A DNA stretch of 64,000 bases from Flaccisagitta enflata (GCA_965153355.1 OZ231126.1:102362001-102426000), one strand, 5' to 3'; positions 39,892-50,310 are shown, counted from the stretch's first letter. Notes: a model not told the origin generated them from the sequence alone. Numbers and translations: made by a program.

Positions 39892-39913
39892 AACAACAAC
39901 AACAACAACAATA
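39822..39913. repeat. (AAC)n microsatellite
   Basis: About 30 AAC units with two AAT interruptions. Confidence 0.95.
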
Positions 39914-40004
39914 AAAACCGATTTGTCAGTCAAGAGGAATTGGTCATTTTGGAAACTTTGTTGTAATATTTTATATAAGAAATTTGGATTTGCAAAAAGA
40001 CAAG

Positions 40005-40394
40005 ATGAATGTCACTTGCGCGGACTTGAAGTCCGTTTTTGCGCCTCAGAATGATGAGAGCGTCTTTTTGGGGTGTTTGACGACACCATCATGGTTGGTA
40101 CTGGTATGCGGACAGACCGACCCCCACCCTTACTCCCTCGAGATTTTGGCTGCCTCAAGTAATTTGCTGACCCTCCGTAATTTCATCTTTGAGATGGGGC
40201 GTTATAATGGTGTTGCATTGGACTCCGGTCCACCACCACCCTCTGATACCCCGCTGCCCAATCCCCCTCGCGCTGCCATAATGACTGTGGCTGTCTGGAG
40301 GTACAAGAAGAGAATGCGCTTCTGCCTATGGACTCACGCGCTATCTATTGTTGATGGAAGAAGAATTGCGATCATCTCAACGCTTTCTGACTAA
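40005..40394 (+). CDS. Hypothetical 129-aa frame inside the LTR retrotransposon
   Basis: The first ATG is at 40,005, downstream of a TATATAAG motif (39,973-39,980). The product has an N-terminal MNVTCADLKSVF, a central Leu-rich stretch, a Pro-rich segment (GPPPPSDTPLPNPPR) and a basic WRYKKRMRF patch. Composition is protein-like, richer in GC than its surroundings, and it has no low-complexity period. I recognise no family. Its position, 640 bp after the primer-binding site, is where a gag-like leader frame would sit, but there is no CCHC knuckle. It could equally be a chance frame or a remnant of a larger gene. Confidence 0.3.
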   Translation: MNVTCADLKSVFAPQNDESVFLGCLTTPSWLVLVCGQTDPHPYSLEILAASSNLLTLRNFIFEMGRYNGVALDSGPPPPSDTPLPNPPRAAIMTVAVWRYKKRMRFCLWTHALSIVDGRRIAIISTLSD

Positions 40395-40945
40395 TGAGTA
40401 GGGAAATGTGGTAATATAAATTTTGTGTTGGCGAAGGACCAACATTTCATTTTGATCCCAATTTAATTACTGTGGTGGTTATATCGCGTCTAGACTATTT
40501 TGAAGAAATAGTGAGACCGCAACAATTGAATCGGCGGTTTTGAAATTTTCATGCCCGATGTGCGAGAAACGGAAATAAGTTTGACAATGTTTTTCCCGAA
40601 AAAAAAAAAACAAAATAACATCACCCCCTCATGATTTTAAGGTGTACAACTTAAAATCATGAGTCACAATTAATGATGATAAATTCTTGATATGAGGTTT
40701 AATATGAAAATTAAACAGAATGAAGTTTTGGAGAAATTCCTTTTTTGAAAAAAAAATGTGATTTGACAGTAAAAAGCGATCTACTTAATGTCATATTTTA
40801 TCGAAATTGATTAAGTTCTGAATTTTGAAAAAGGCGAGAAAAGCAGTTTGCTTTGATTTGTGTTTTGAAAAAAAAAATCATGTTAAGGATTTGCATTTGA
40901 AAGAGTCAATTTGAAGAAAAAATTCGGAATGAAAGAAGAAACATC

Positions 40946-41191
40946 ATGTTCTTGATCGTCGACAATCAAGTTCATGATGCCATGAGGGAAGTGGCAATTA
41001 AATCTAAAAATTCCTTTTGTACTCGAAGATTACGGAGAAAGACTGGAAAAAGCAAGCTACTACTTTCAGCCATTTACCGTCATCTGGGATGTAGGAGGGG
41101 TGGGAAGGATGAAATTCCCCATTTTCCGATTGGATTGGGCGATAGCATATTTTTCATTTTGTGCTATGTTTTGAGAAAAAAAAAAGTTTAA
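40946..41191 (+). CDS. Hypothetical 81-aa frame, weak
   Basis: ATG at 40,946, a basic middle (RRLRRKTGKSK), a hydrophobic run near the end (DSIFFILCYVL) and a Lys tail read from an A-run. No family recognised. It lies in the same element as the 40,005 frame and may be spurious; I keep it only because its composition is less AT-driven than neighbouring frames. Confidence 0.15.
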   Translation: MFLIVDNQVHDAMREVAIKSKNSFCTRRLRRKTGKSKLLLSAIYRHLGCRRGGKDEIPHFPIGLGDSIFFILCYVLRKKKV

Positions 41192-42544
41192 CATGATTCA
41201 ATTTATTTTTGAATGAGAGATTTTGCAAATAGTAGAGATGGAAAGCTCATAATTCCAGACTTGTGCAGGTTTGGGATTATGATGCTATGATGAAAATGAT
41301 GATCGAGTTGGAAAATACCCATTGCAAGGGGTATGGGAAGATGACAAAATCATTTTCTGAATGGGTTAACATATTTTTCATGTCCCTGATTTTGTGACAG
41401 TGCTAATCACACTGTTGTCTGCCTTTTTTTTGTCATTTTGTGAATTGATTTTCTCAGAAGTTTAATGGTCGGTTGGTCCGTTCAGAGTGCTTTTTTAGAT
41501 TTTGACTATTTGCTGATTTTGCGCCGGCTAGTAAGTCGTGCCATTTCCTGCCTGGTGCGGATAATTTTTTGTGATTCATTGCAGAGAAACAGCTGATATT
41601 TTTCTTCACAATGGCACCACACAGAAGTCTCTATGATGAATCATTCTTGAGTTATGATTTTTTGAAAGTATTCATTTTCCCCCTTTTTTTTTTTTGCATA
41701 TGATCGAGACAATTTTTTTCTCTCATAGAAGAACCCCACCATAACAGAATCGCTGAAGAAAGGAATTTTCTCAAAAAGAATTTGATGCTGTACTTTTAAC
41801 CAGGACACTTGTAGGTAATTGTGTCTCTTGATTGGCATATTTTAATAATTGTCACCCAATTGTAATACAGAGTTAACGGAAGAATTTTGATGGAAAAAGT
41901 AAGGGGAGTATGGCATATAATCTGTGTAAAAAATGGAAAAAGTAAATGCATGACTAATTTTTGCTTAAAATTGAAATATGAGTAAGAGGAATAAGAAAGT
42001 GTTACCTAACACTTCCAGTTGTGCTACTGCAGAAAAAGTACACTAAAACCGAATTACCCTTGTCTGAAAAAAAAAAGTGAAAGAAAAAAGAATCAAATTA
42101 TCCTTTTATGCGACTGTGATTTTTCCCCACTGCTATCTAGTCCTTTTCCCTGTGCTTGTCGAACATGACAATCTTATGACCTATCTTATGACTTATTGCA
42201 CAGGGATCAACTGTAGGGCGTTGTACCCGATAATTTTGACCTTGATATCAATTTCGAGTTTTGATATAGGCTTAACTGCAGTATTTTGTATTTCATGATG
42301 GAAAATATTTTGTATTGCCTCTGATTCCCAACTGTGTCGCGACCTGTATGCCACGTATTACGTTTTGCGGTCTGAAAGGGAAACTGCCACTATAAATTAA
42401 ACTTATGAATTTTCCCAATCCCCTGTTTTGTAAACATTTAAATTGTGGTCGCTGACGTAAAGGGCCACATCGAAATTTTGGTGCTCTTACATGTTTGATT
42501 AACATTTGATTCTAAATATCTTATGGGCTTTGGACAGCCCTTAC

Positions 42545-42651
42545 AGTCGCGTGTGATTAAGCAGCAATGGTAATGCTGGGTCCCTTGCGGTAAAGGTAAT
42601 GTCAATGAACCAACTGACTGACCAACGAAAAATTGTCGCGTGCTCGCGACT
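42545..42651 (-). mobile_element. Three-key hairpin element, copy J
   Basis: Minus-strand hairpin AGTCGCG-AGCA-CGCGACA (42,651 to 42,634) and far key ACACGCGACT (42,554 to 42,545). The usual ggccttgttt tail is missing, so the far end is truncated. Confidence 0.6.
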
Positions 42652-44667
42652 GAAAATGAATGAATGGAAGTAATGTGGACACATTTTTCTTTTATAAGAA
42701 CTAAGACCTGAGGATGTGAGATTTGTAACTGTTTTAAAACCATAGAATGTTATACATCTGGAGAGAGGCCCTGTACTTTTTTTTCATAATTCGGAAAAAA
42801 AAAGAAAAAAAAAGAAAGGAAATCTTATGTGTAGCTTACAGGAATAAGAACATTTTCCGATAATTGTTAATGTTTTATCTTTGCGTTTATCTGAATTTCA
42901 GAGGCTTGATTTTGTGAGAAAGAGCACATAACCTAAGAATGCAGGTCATTTGTCCAGACGGAATGCATTACTGATATCTGTCTTTAACAAGGAAAACAGT
43001 TCTTATAAGAAAAACAATGTACGGCTGAATGCGCGCGCATGAATGTGAGAAAGAAAGTTTGAATGACTAATGAACGGAATGAACAAATGGAAGAACAAAG
43101 GAACAATCGATCCCTGAGCGCTTTTGATATAGGAAAATGTTGAAACAATTTTGAAAAGGCGTAAGCATCGCTATTCTGGAGAAGAAAAAAAAGTTGAATC
43201 TATGAGTGTATAAAACGTCGACGTAATAACGTCCTGTACAGAAAATGAGAACGTCCTTAACAGAATGTTGGGGTGAAGTACACCCATTGTAGAAAAAAAA
43301 AGGTATTTTACGAAACCAGTGAAGTAATTATGCTATTGCTAAATAATAATTATGCTCATGTGTCAATGAGCTGCACACTCAATGAAGAAAATGACAAAGT
43401 CAAGTAATAAAGAGCTCGATTGTACTTGAAGCCGTGGTAAACCCAGTGTAGCGTGAGGCATACAGCATAAGAAAAAAAAAAGAAAAAGTACCGGTACAAT
43501 GAATAAAAAGACCAGAAATGAAAAAAGTAGTTTGCGTCAAGGAACGCAAATCAATCATTTAGATATAATTTTCCCAGTATGTTCGTCAGACCACGAAAAA
43601 GAAAAACACACTTGATTACAAAAAATGAAATTATGTGGTAGGCAGTCTAACAATTTGGGACTAGCCGGGATGAGGTGTGTTGCCGGTCACGGAGCTGGCT
43701 ATTGAAGGAAAAAAAAAGATTTTGCGGTTGTTTATATATTTCAACAACCTCATCCTTGGCGGACATAGTTGTGTTAAGTCTCACCACTGGATCATAAAAC
43801 ATAGATTACTGTACTCCATGTAGGGATTTGGCATGCATTTTGAGCCGGCAAATGTCTTGGCGGCCCTTTATCTGTTTAGATTAATTAGTAACTGTGTTTC
43901 ACTGTAATGTTTTGCTTATGCAAATGTTAGACAAAGAAAAAAAAACTTTCCCTACAATGGATGCAGTGGAGAATAACATGACAAAGCATAAAAATTGCAA
44001 AACGGAAGTTTTGCAAGAAAAAAGTTGAACATCTTGGTAATGATTATGGTTGTGCGTGACGGGGCCAGTGTGAGGGTTTTTTCAGTGGTTTTTTAAGTCC
44101 CGTCAAAGACGCTGAGTGCAACTACGGCGCATAACCAATGCTTTCTGGTTTTCTGGCAACTAAGAATTTTTTGATTATCAATTCTTTGGTCTCATGCTGA
44201 ATTTCCATTTTTCCTACACTTTTGTAACAGTTACTCGCGAGTGTTTGTGGTTGAGTTTTATCTAATGACCCTTTCTTCCTTACTTGAATATCCGAGACAA
44301 GAACCGTGGTTCTGGATTGTGTATTATGATACATTTTGAAATTGCTATTGCTGTCATTGTGGGTTACTCTTGTGCAACAATTTGTATCCTTCGAAGATAA
44401 GCGCCTCATGGCGACATTATTTCCCTGAGTATGGAAGGGTTAGCGCACAGATTTTTATATTTTGATCGGAGTGAAACGTATAGAATCTGAAGAATAACAA
44501 CGACTGCACTTAGTAACTAAAATTTTGTCATTCTTCCCGCATTTGCATGCCTCACCCATTGAATCTTGATGTGCGGTTTTGGATTTTTTCTTTGCGGCAA
44601 AAGGCAACGATGGTATGTTGTTTTGCAATTGTCCTCATACTGTACTGTACGTGGAGAATTGCGTGGA

Positions 44668-44676
44668 CAGGGGGAA
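44668..44676 (+). promoter_or_regulatory. Polypurine tract before 3' LTR
   Basis: The purine run AGGGGGAA lies immediately upstream of the 3' LTR, where plus-strand priming occurs in LTR retrotransposons. Confidence 0.65.
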
Positions 44677-45104
44677 GGTCAGGGATCATTGCATTTCGCG
44701 CTTGCTTACTCCACCCCTATTTCAATTGCGCAGATATCATGCTCTCATATTCTTGTTTTTCATAACATATTTTACTACGTCATTACCACAAGGAATGTAA
44801 AGTTAGAAACCACAAATAAATCTAGTATATAAGGCGACAAATCTAGGCGTGGTTATGAAAACCATCGCCTCAAATTCGTCGTTCCTTATTACAGGTACAG
44901 CAATTTCCATTTTATGACATTACTATCATTGTTCTAACACTTGGATCTCACATTTTGTACTTGATATCTATCGCTATTATTGCTATTATTGATATTAAGA
45001 AGATGAAAACCATCGCCTCAAATTCGTCGTTCCTTATTACAGATCCACAAGATGTACTGTAGTTGCCAGTGAGAGCTAGAGATAGTATTCCCTAGTTTCT
45101 CACT
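44677..45104 (+). mobile_element. 3' LTR, intact (428 bp)
   Basis: Begins GGTCAGGGATC, ends CTCACT, and is followed directly by the GACT duplication. It contains TATATAAGG (44,826-44,834), preceded by acaaataaatc. It is nearly identical to the spliced-together 5' LTR apart from a 3-bp length difference and a few substitutions, so the insertion is fairly young. The termini are not the usual TG...CA. Confidence 0.85.
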
Positions 45105-45290
45105 GACTCTGCTGATGTTCCCAGCCGGCAGACTGTCATGCCATAGTCATGTTGGGGCCTTATGCGTTGGTTGTACAGAACACAAAAGGCCCTCTTATCA
45201 ATGTACATGAAGTTCCTTCTGATTCAAGCAATTTCTGCAAGTGCTTTGCATCGTGCTTTACTTCACATGGGCAGGCATGCTTTTTCTTGA
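45105..45290 (-). pseudogene. LINE ORF2 piece (thumb region)
   Basis: On the minus strand a frame reads RRNFMYIDKRAFCVLYN, then RPQHDYG and SAES. This matches the known 'RRxFxYxDxxxFxxLYxxxVRPxxEY' block of CR1/Jockey reverse transcriptases. It runs straight into the 34,212-34,585 piece once the LTR element and one GACT are removed. A TGA and a frame change lie upstream of it. Confidence 0.75.
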
Positions 45291-45340
45291 GTAGCGAGTA
45301 GCGCCGCTACTCGGAAGCATATGAGCGCCTCTCTGAAGTT

Positions 45341-45562
45341 CTTGGAAGAAGAAGAAGAAGAAGAAGAAGAAGAAAAAGAAGAAGAAGAAGAAGAAGAAGA
45401 AGAAGAAAAAGAGGGAGAAGAAGAAGAAGAGGAAAAAGAGGAAGAAGAAGAAGAAGAAGAAGAAGAAGAAGAAGAAGAAGAAGAAGAAGAAAAAGAGGAA
45501 GAAGAAGAAGAAGAAGAAGAAGAAGAAGAAGAAGAAGAAGAAGAAGAAGGGGAAGGAGAGGA
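45341..45562. repeat. (GAA)n microsatellite
   Basis: GAA run with AAA and GAG interruptions. The poly-Glu frame is an artefact. Confidence 0.95.
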
Positions 45563-45617
45563 AAGTTGAGTTAGGATTTGTGGTTATCGTTATGTATGAA
45601 AAAATGAAATCATTTTT

Positions 45618-46493
45618 AGATGCGTCCTCGCATCTCTATAAGAGGGTGTGTCCGTCCGTAACCCATTCTCTCAAAATCAGTCTATGCACTCCCACACACT
45701 CAGTGACCACCCGTAACCATTATTAGATGCGTCCTCGCATCTCTATAAGAGGGTGTGTCCGTCCGTAACCCATTCTCTCAAAATCAGTCTATGCACTCCC
45801 ACACACTCAGTGACCACCCGTAACCATTATTAGATGCGTCCTCGCATCTCTATAAGAGGGTGTGTCCGTCCGTAACCCATTCTCTCAAAATCAGTCTATG
45901 CACTCCCACACACTCAGTAACCACCCGTAACCATTATTAGATGCGTCCTCGCATCTCTATAAGAGGGTGTGTCCGTCCGTAACCCATTCTCTCAAAATCA
46001 GTCTATGCACTCCCACACACTCAGTGACCACCCGTAACCATTATTAGATGCGTCCTCGCATCTCTATAAGAGGGTGTGTCCGTCCGTAACCCATTCTCTC
46101 AAAATCAGTCTATGCACTCCCACACACTCAGTGACCACCCGTAACCATTATTAGATGCGTCCTCGCATCTCTATAAGAGGGTGTGTCCGTCCGTAACCCA
46201 TTCTCTCAAAATCAGTCTATGCACTCCCACACACTCAGTAACCACCCGTAACCATTATTAGATGCGTCCTCGCATCTCTATAAGAGGGTGTGTCCGTCCG
46301 TAACCCATTCTCTCAAAATCAGTCTATGCACTCCCACACACTCAGTAACCACCCGTAACCATTATTAGATGCGTCCTCGCATCTCTATAAGAGGGTGTGT
46401 CCGTCCGTAACCCATTCTCTCAAAATCAGTCTATGCACTCCCACACACTCAGTAACCACCCGTAACCATTATTAGATGCGTCCTCGCATCTCT
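45618..46493 (+). repeat. 107-bp satellite, eight copies plus a partial
   Basis: Units start AGATGCG at 45,618, 45,725, 45,832, 45,939, 46,046, 46,153, 46,260 and 46,367. A 20-nt partial unit starts at 46,474. Copies are almost identical; the visible variant is GTGACC or GTAACC near the unit end, in the order G G A G G A A A. Each unit opens with a perfect hairpin AGATGCG-TCCT-CGCATCT followed by ctataagagggtgtgtccgtcc, which places it in the three-key hairpin family. Confidence 0.95.
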
Positions 46494-47600
46494 TGAGCTG
46501 CTACCCTGACCCCAACATTTTGGTTCTAGCCCCCATCCCTCCCACCTCCACAATTCGATTTTTGTTTCATCAAATTGCATGAAAGCTTTTCTTGAACTGA
46601 ATTATATTCTGTTTTTAGAATATTTAGGTTTGTCTTATCCTCATTGCGTAAAGAATATTAACTAGTGCACAACTGTTGCATTGATTAATAGACATCTTAT
46701 TAGGCTCTTAATATTATCAATGAAACATGTGCTACTATTCCAAAAGCAGTGTATTTTTACTTCATGCAACTAGATTTATGTTTTCATATGTTAAAGGGCG
46801 TTTTTGCATGAGATCGCTGCTCCAAAGGACGCATCTATTGTCTGTCTATCAAACTTGTTTTTTTCAAATATCATTTGTATTTAAGCATACTGAACTTTTA
46901 AGCACACAGATAACAAAAAGCATGTATATAAGCATACCTACTCATTCAGAGTCAAGGTGGCGAAAGACTTTTTGCGCTATTTTTAGGTGGTTAATGGCTG
47001 TGTATGAGAATTCTTTTTGGCTCGACCGCTCACGCCTTGGTTTCACAGTTGTGTGACGCAATAACAATTTGAGAGTTCAAAACTTCCTATTCTTGGAATG
47101 TTGTCTCCTCCCCAGCTGGGTTGCAGCTTTGTAGGGAAAGTGGTTAAAAGCAAGATGCAAAACGATTTCACATGATACTGCTTTTTTAAAGCTTCATACA
47201 CAAATATTGATCTTAGTTGCAGAAGGCTGGTTAACGACTTTTTGAGTTGCAAAAATGGCACCGTGTTTCCATTGCCATAATATATTTTTTTATCCAAGTT
47301 GATTGTTAACTCCAATTGACTTCTTTTAAAGGTCATAGCTATTACAGTGGAACAAATATTTCATAACTGCAATATGCAAATGAGAGTTTTGTTGCTCATT
47401 TTTATATAAGCCATTAGATTGAAATTTGTCAGGGATTTGTCAAGGATTCGGGCATCAAGGCTCAGGTTTAATACATTGTAGGAGGAATAGGCTAGTCAGC
47501 AAGGTTTGAATGGGAAATTAAAGAAATAGTTAGATAGGAATATGGTATCAGATAAATCGGAATGTAAAAGGAGGAATTACATGCTACTGGGAAGCAAAGA
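46494..47600. other. AT-rich non-coding stretch
   Basis: No supported gene. The 109-codon frame at 46,727-47,056 has no motif and an AT-driven composition. Confidence 0.5.
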
Positions 47601-47603
47601 ATA

Positions 47604-47730
47604 AAAAGCGCGCCTGCACATGGGTAGAGGAAGACAGATTGTCGGTGATCCAGAAGCCATTGTCCTTTTCAACTGCCACATCCGCAATCCCAATTGTAGA
47701 TCCTTCCATCTTATACACCGCTTTCAGATC
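47604..47730 (-). pseudogene. LINE ORF2 piece after the reverse-transcriptase catalytic block
   Basis: The minus strand encodes MEGSTIGIADVAVEKDNGFW then ITDNLSSSTHVQAR, matching the 'EKDLGVWxxxxLSxSxHI' region that follows the YxDD box in CR1/Jockey elements. It continues the 48,582-49,147 piece after an 850-bp interruption. Confidence 0.75.
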
Positions 47731-48237
47731 AAAATGTTGCAAAAAGAAGATATATTACTCCAAAACTATTCATAGTAATTAATTTTTTATTTTTTCTCCT
47801 GATAGATAATTTGATTAAGTTTTGCTACAAGCAAAGAATGTCCCACCAACTAAAAAAATTTAGCCGCCTTCTCACAGTAAATGCATGTTTCACATTGAAG
47901 GATTTTTTTCCGAACAACTTTTTCTTAACTATTTTTTAAAGTTGTCATTTCTACACAAATTGAGCTGAATTGCTGGGCTTGGTCTAGAATTCAAGAGAAT
48001 TTAATGTAGATTATGTTGTTAGGATAAAATGTTCTCACTGATTCAAATTTTGATAAATTTGCAGACAATTTTTCAAAATTTTCCAAGATCTTGAGATTTT
48101 GCGGTGTTTTGGGGTCAAAATCAATCATTACTGCATCTTTTAATATTTAAACAACACTCCATCAATTCCTCATAACCAACACTGTAGGACCACTCTTGTT
48201 GAAAAAAGAAGCACTGCTGCTATCTAACCTCATTTTT

Positions 48238-48392
48238 AGTCGCGGACACGCGACTCTACACCTTGCCATGTCGGTCGGTAGGTCAGTCCGTTGGTCTGTC
48301 CATCCGTCACATTTTTGAATTCCGAACGGTTTTCGCATTACTGCTCCTGCCCAACCGTCCGCGACTGGATTGCCGTGTATCCGGCCTTGTTT
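48238..48392 (+). mobile_element. Three-key hairpin element, copy B (AGTCGCG type)
   Basis: The best-preserved copy: AGTCGCGGAC-ACGCGACT (48,238-48,255), ctctacacc, a GTCC/GGTC core, ctgctcctgcccaacc, far key GTCCGCGACT (48,357-48,366), and a tail ending ccggccttgttt (48,392). The first ten bases are complementary to the far key, and the first seven also to the local arm. Confidence 0.85.
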
Positions 48393-48581
48393 CATGGACA
48401 AAGGCCAATTTTGGCTGAAATCAACTAATTTCTGTCATGAAATTTAAAGCAAATGTATTAACATTGGGGCTTAAATTCTTTTTTGCAACAAAACTTAATC
48501 AAATTATCTACCACAGAAAAAAAGAATCAAGTAGTTGTCTTAAGTATTTTAGGAGTAATATATTTTCTTTTTGTGACATTT

Positions 48582-49147
48582 CTATCTGAAAGTGGTGTAA
48601 GTCAGCCTGGGGTTTCCTTTCTTTATGTGCATTATTTTGGTCTTCTTTGCATTGATTTCCATTTTCCATTCCTTAGCCCATTGGGCAATGCGGTCAATCC
48701 TGTCCTGCAGCTTTTGTTGGTCCCCTGCATGCTCCTCTACATGGTTCCGCTGACCACCTCCAACCATTCCGACGTGGCATTTCCTACCATCACTCTCTGT
48801 CTCCTGTTCTCCAGCCAGTTTTTGAGCCAGTCAAGGAGCTTGTCATCAATTCCATATCCATTTAGCTTGAGGAGTAGGAGCCTATGTGAGACTTTGTCAA
48901 AGGCCTTGGCATAGTCGAAATAGGCCACACCTACACAGTTGCCACCATCCACAATATCTGTCCACTTTTCCAGGCAGAGCAGGATATTGGTCTGGCATGA
49001 TCTGCCTCAAACAAACCCATGTTGCTGCTCAGTGATGAGTTTGTTGGTCACCAGGAAGCTCATAATCGCTGAACAGAGAATCCTTTCAAAAACTTTGCTG
49101 ATTATTGATGTCAGGGCAACCGGTCTGAAGTTACCCATAACTGAGTC
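48582..49147 (-). pseudogene. LINE (CR1/Jockey-like) reverse-transcriptase pseudogene
   Basis: Minus-strand translation gives NFRPVALTSIISKVFERIL, a TGA where an Arg codon is expected (HGFV-stop-GRSCQTN), then the motif-A block FDYAKAFDKVSHRLLLLKL and WLENRRQRV. After VVSGTM the frame jumps to DRIDRIAQWAKEWKMEINAK. The intervening part that should contain PQGS and the catalytic YxDD is deleted. The enzyme would copy LINE RNA at a nicked target, but this copy is dead. It is the upstream-most of four pieces of one element (others at 47,604, 45,105 and 34,212). Confidence 0.9.
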
Positions 49148-49210
49148 ATGATTGGCGGATCGTGGTCAGCGTCGACCTTGCTCCGGCAATCCTGGGAAAG
49201 GAATTTCAAT

Positions 49211-49413
49211 GGTCAGTATTGAAATTCCTCTTCTCTCAACAACTCTTCCTTCCCCGAAGGTCAGGAAACGCGATTTGAGAGAGAGAAAAGCGAAGAAAAT
49301 CACTTCTCCGCCGAGCGAGAACCTGATATTCATACACCCTGACTCTTTTCTTAGGAGAGAGGTGGTCCTCTCTCCACCCCCCTTGCCACCAGGGATGGGC
49401 TTACACCCTGACT
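49211..49413 (+). mobile_element. Possible LTR (single copy seen)
   Basis: The stretch begins GGTCAGTATTG, like the LTR at 44,677 (GGTCAGGGATC), and ends ACCCTGACT directly before TGGTGGCAGCG. The termini GTCAG/CTGAC are inverted. TACACCCTGACT occurs twice (about 49,333 and 49,392). No second copy is found in the window, so LTR status rests on position and end motifs only. A 10-bp perfect palindrome (GAATTTCAAT/ATTGAAATTC) straddles its left edge. Confidence 0.35.
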
Positions 49414-49424
49414 TGGTGGCAGCG
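49414..49424 (+). promoter_or_regulatory. Primer-binding-site-like sequence (tRNA-Leu type)
   Basis: TGGTGGCAGCG is complementary to the 3' end CGCTGCCACCA of a tRNA-Leu and is a primer-binding site used by many Metaviridae. It lies on the same strand as, and about 1 kb upstream of, the large open frames. An 11-mer can occur by chance in 64 kb when many tRNAs are considered. Confidence 0.45.
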
Positions 49425-50130
49425 ACTAGGACTTACGGACTTGAATAAAATTTTTTTTTGTTCACGCTGCCTAAGACTAACTCGACTGACAGACTCTTTT
49501 GACTTAACCTGCTAAGTTGTTAATGATAAAGAGGCGCTACCTTTTACAAATGAATTCTCCGTCTGCCCGTATATTTCGCATTATTTTCTAACCATTGACT
49601 CAAATGAAAAAGAAAGAAAAAGAAAAGAAAAGAAAGTTTTTTTTCTAAAAAGATTCCCATCGGGAAAATGTGATCTTTGTATCAAAAGCAACGCAGTGAA
49701 TCTAACTCACAGAAGTGAAAAAGATAAATGTAATGCGATAAACAAAACGGGGCAGAGGTGAATAGAAAAGAACACTTTAAATTTATTGGGAACTTAAGTT
49801 AAACAAACTTTAACGAGAATGAAGTTCTATAATTTAAAGTGGCAAATAAGGGTGAATGATAAAGGAGAAGTGGTATTAAAAGACGATGGTTTCATTAGGA
49901 TGGAAAGGTTAATAAAATTAACGGAAAGATCCTAACGCGGCTAGTCGGTCGGTCCGCATAAAAAAAATGATTCCATCGCAAAGGGAGAAAAAGAAATGAA
50001 AACAAGAAGCCAATGATTTCGAAAAGTGGCCAAAGTTGAAAAAGAGCGAAATTTTTTTTTCTCTTTCTCTCGAATTAGCTGTGCGACAGTTTGAAATGCA
50101 CAGTTTCATGTTTTTTTTCTCTAAACGCGT
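49425..50130. other. Leader-like non-coding stretch
   Basis: AT-rich, no long frame, several ATGs. It contains aataaa at about 49,443 and scattered A and T runs. Nothing else recognised. Confidence 0.5.
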
Positions 50131-50166
50131 GTATAATTACTGCTAATCTTTTCCCTGCCATTAACT
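50131..50166 (+). promoter_or_regulatory. TATA-like element upstream of the upstream ORF
   Basis: GTATAATTA at 50,131-50,139 is followed about 25-30 bases later by a pyrimidine/CA-rich start-like stretch (ccattaactcatc). It would give a short leader to the ATG at 50,190. Inferred from motif and position only. Confidence 0.35.
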
Positions 50167-50189
50167 CATCAACCTCATACTGCGACAAA

Positions 50190-50310
50190 ATGAAAGAAAG
50201 TAAGTATAAATAGTTAATCGGCTTCTTTTCTCTTCCTTACAGGTGAATTTATTTCGAATATCTATTTAATGCTTCTATCAAAGTGTACTTTACGAGTCAC
50301 TGAAGCCTGA
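50190..50310 (+). CDS. 25-codon upstream ORF with a putative 43-nt intron
   Basis: The ATG at 50,190 is followed by a strong donor (GTAAGTAT at 50,200). After 43 nt comes a pyrimidine tract plus CAG acceptor (ending 50,242). Splicing joins codons 1-3 plus one base to a frame that stops at TGA 50,308-50,310, giving a 25-residue peptide. Unspliced, the frame ends after seven codons. Both ATGs in this interval (50,190 and 50,269) lie in this frame, and no other ATG occurs before 51,050. The stop sits 12 nt before the first canonical hairpin of the array. I infer a regulatory upstream ORF rather than a functional peptide. Splice sites are from motif quality alone. Confidence 0.45.

Larger units (their letters stand above)
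39365..44676 (+). mobile_element. Internal region of LTR retrotransposon without recognisable gag-pol
   Basis: 5.3 kb between the primer-binding site and the polypurine tract. I find no protease, reverse transcriptase (YxDD), RNase H or integrase motif in any frame, so the element looks non-autonomous or heavily decayed. It contains (AAC)n at 39,822-39,913, two modest plus-strand frames (40,005-40,394; 40,946-41,191), many A8-12 runs, and a hairpin-family insertion (42,545-42,651). Confidence 0.65.

Noticed and set aside
45321-45569. Poly-Glu frame
   Set aside because: Pure (GAA)n microsatellite.
45618-46493. Regular direct repeats with a palindrome, superficially CRISPR-like
   Set aside because: Units are 107 bp and identical throughout, with no unique spacers and no cas genes; this is a satellite in a eukaryotic context.
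46727-47056. 109-codon frame in an otherwise empty stretch
   Set aside because: AT-driven composition, no motif, no supporting splice or promoter signals.
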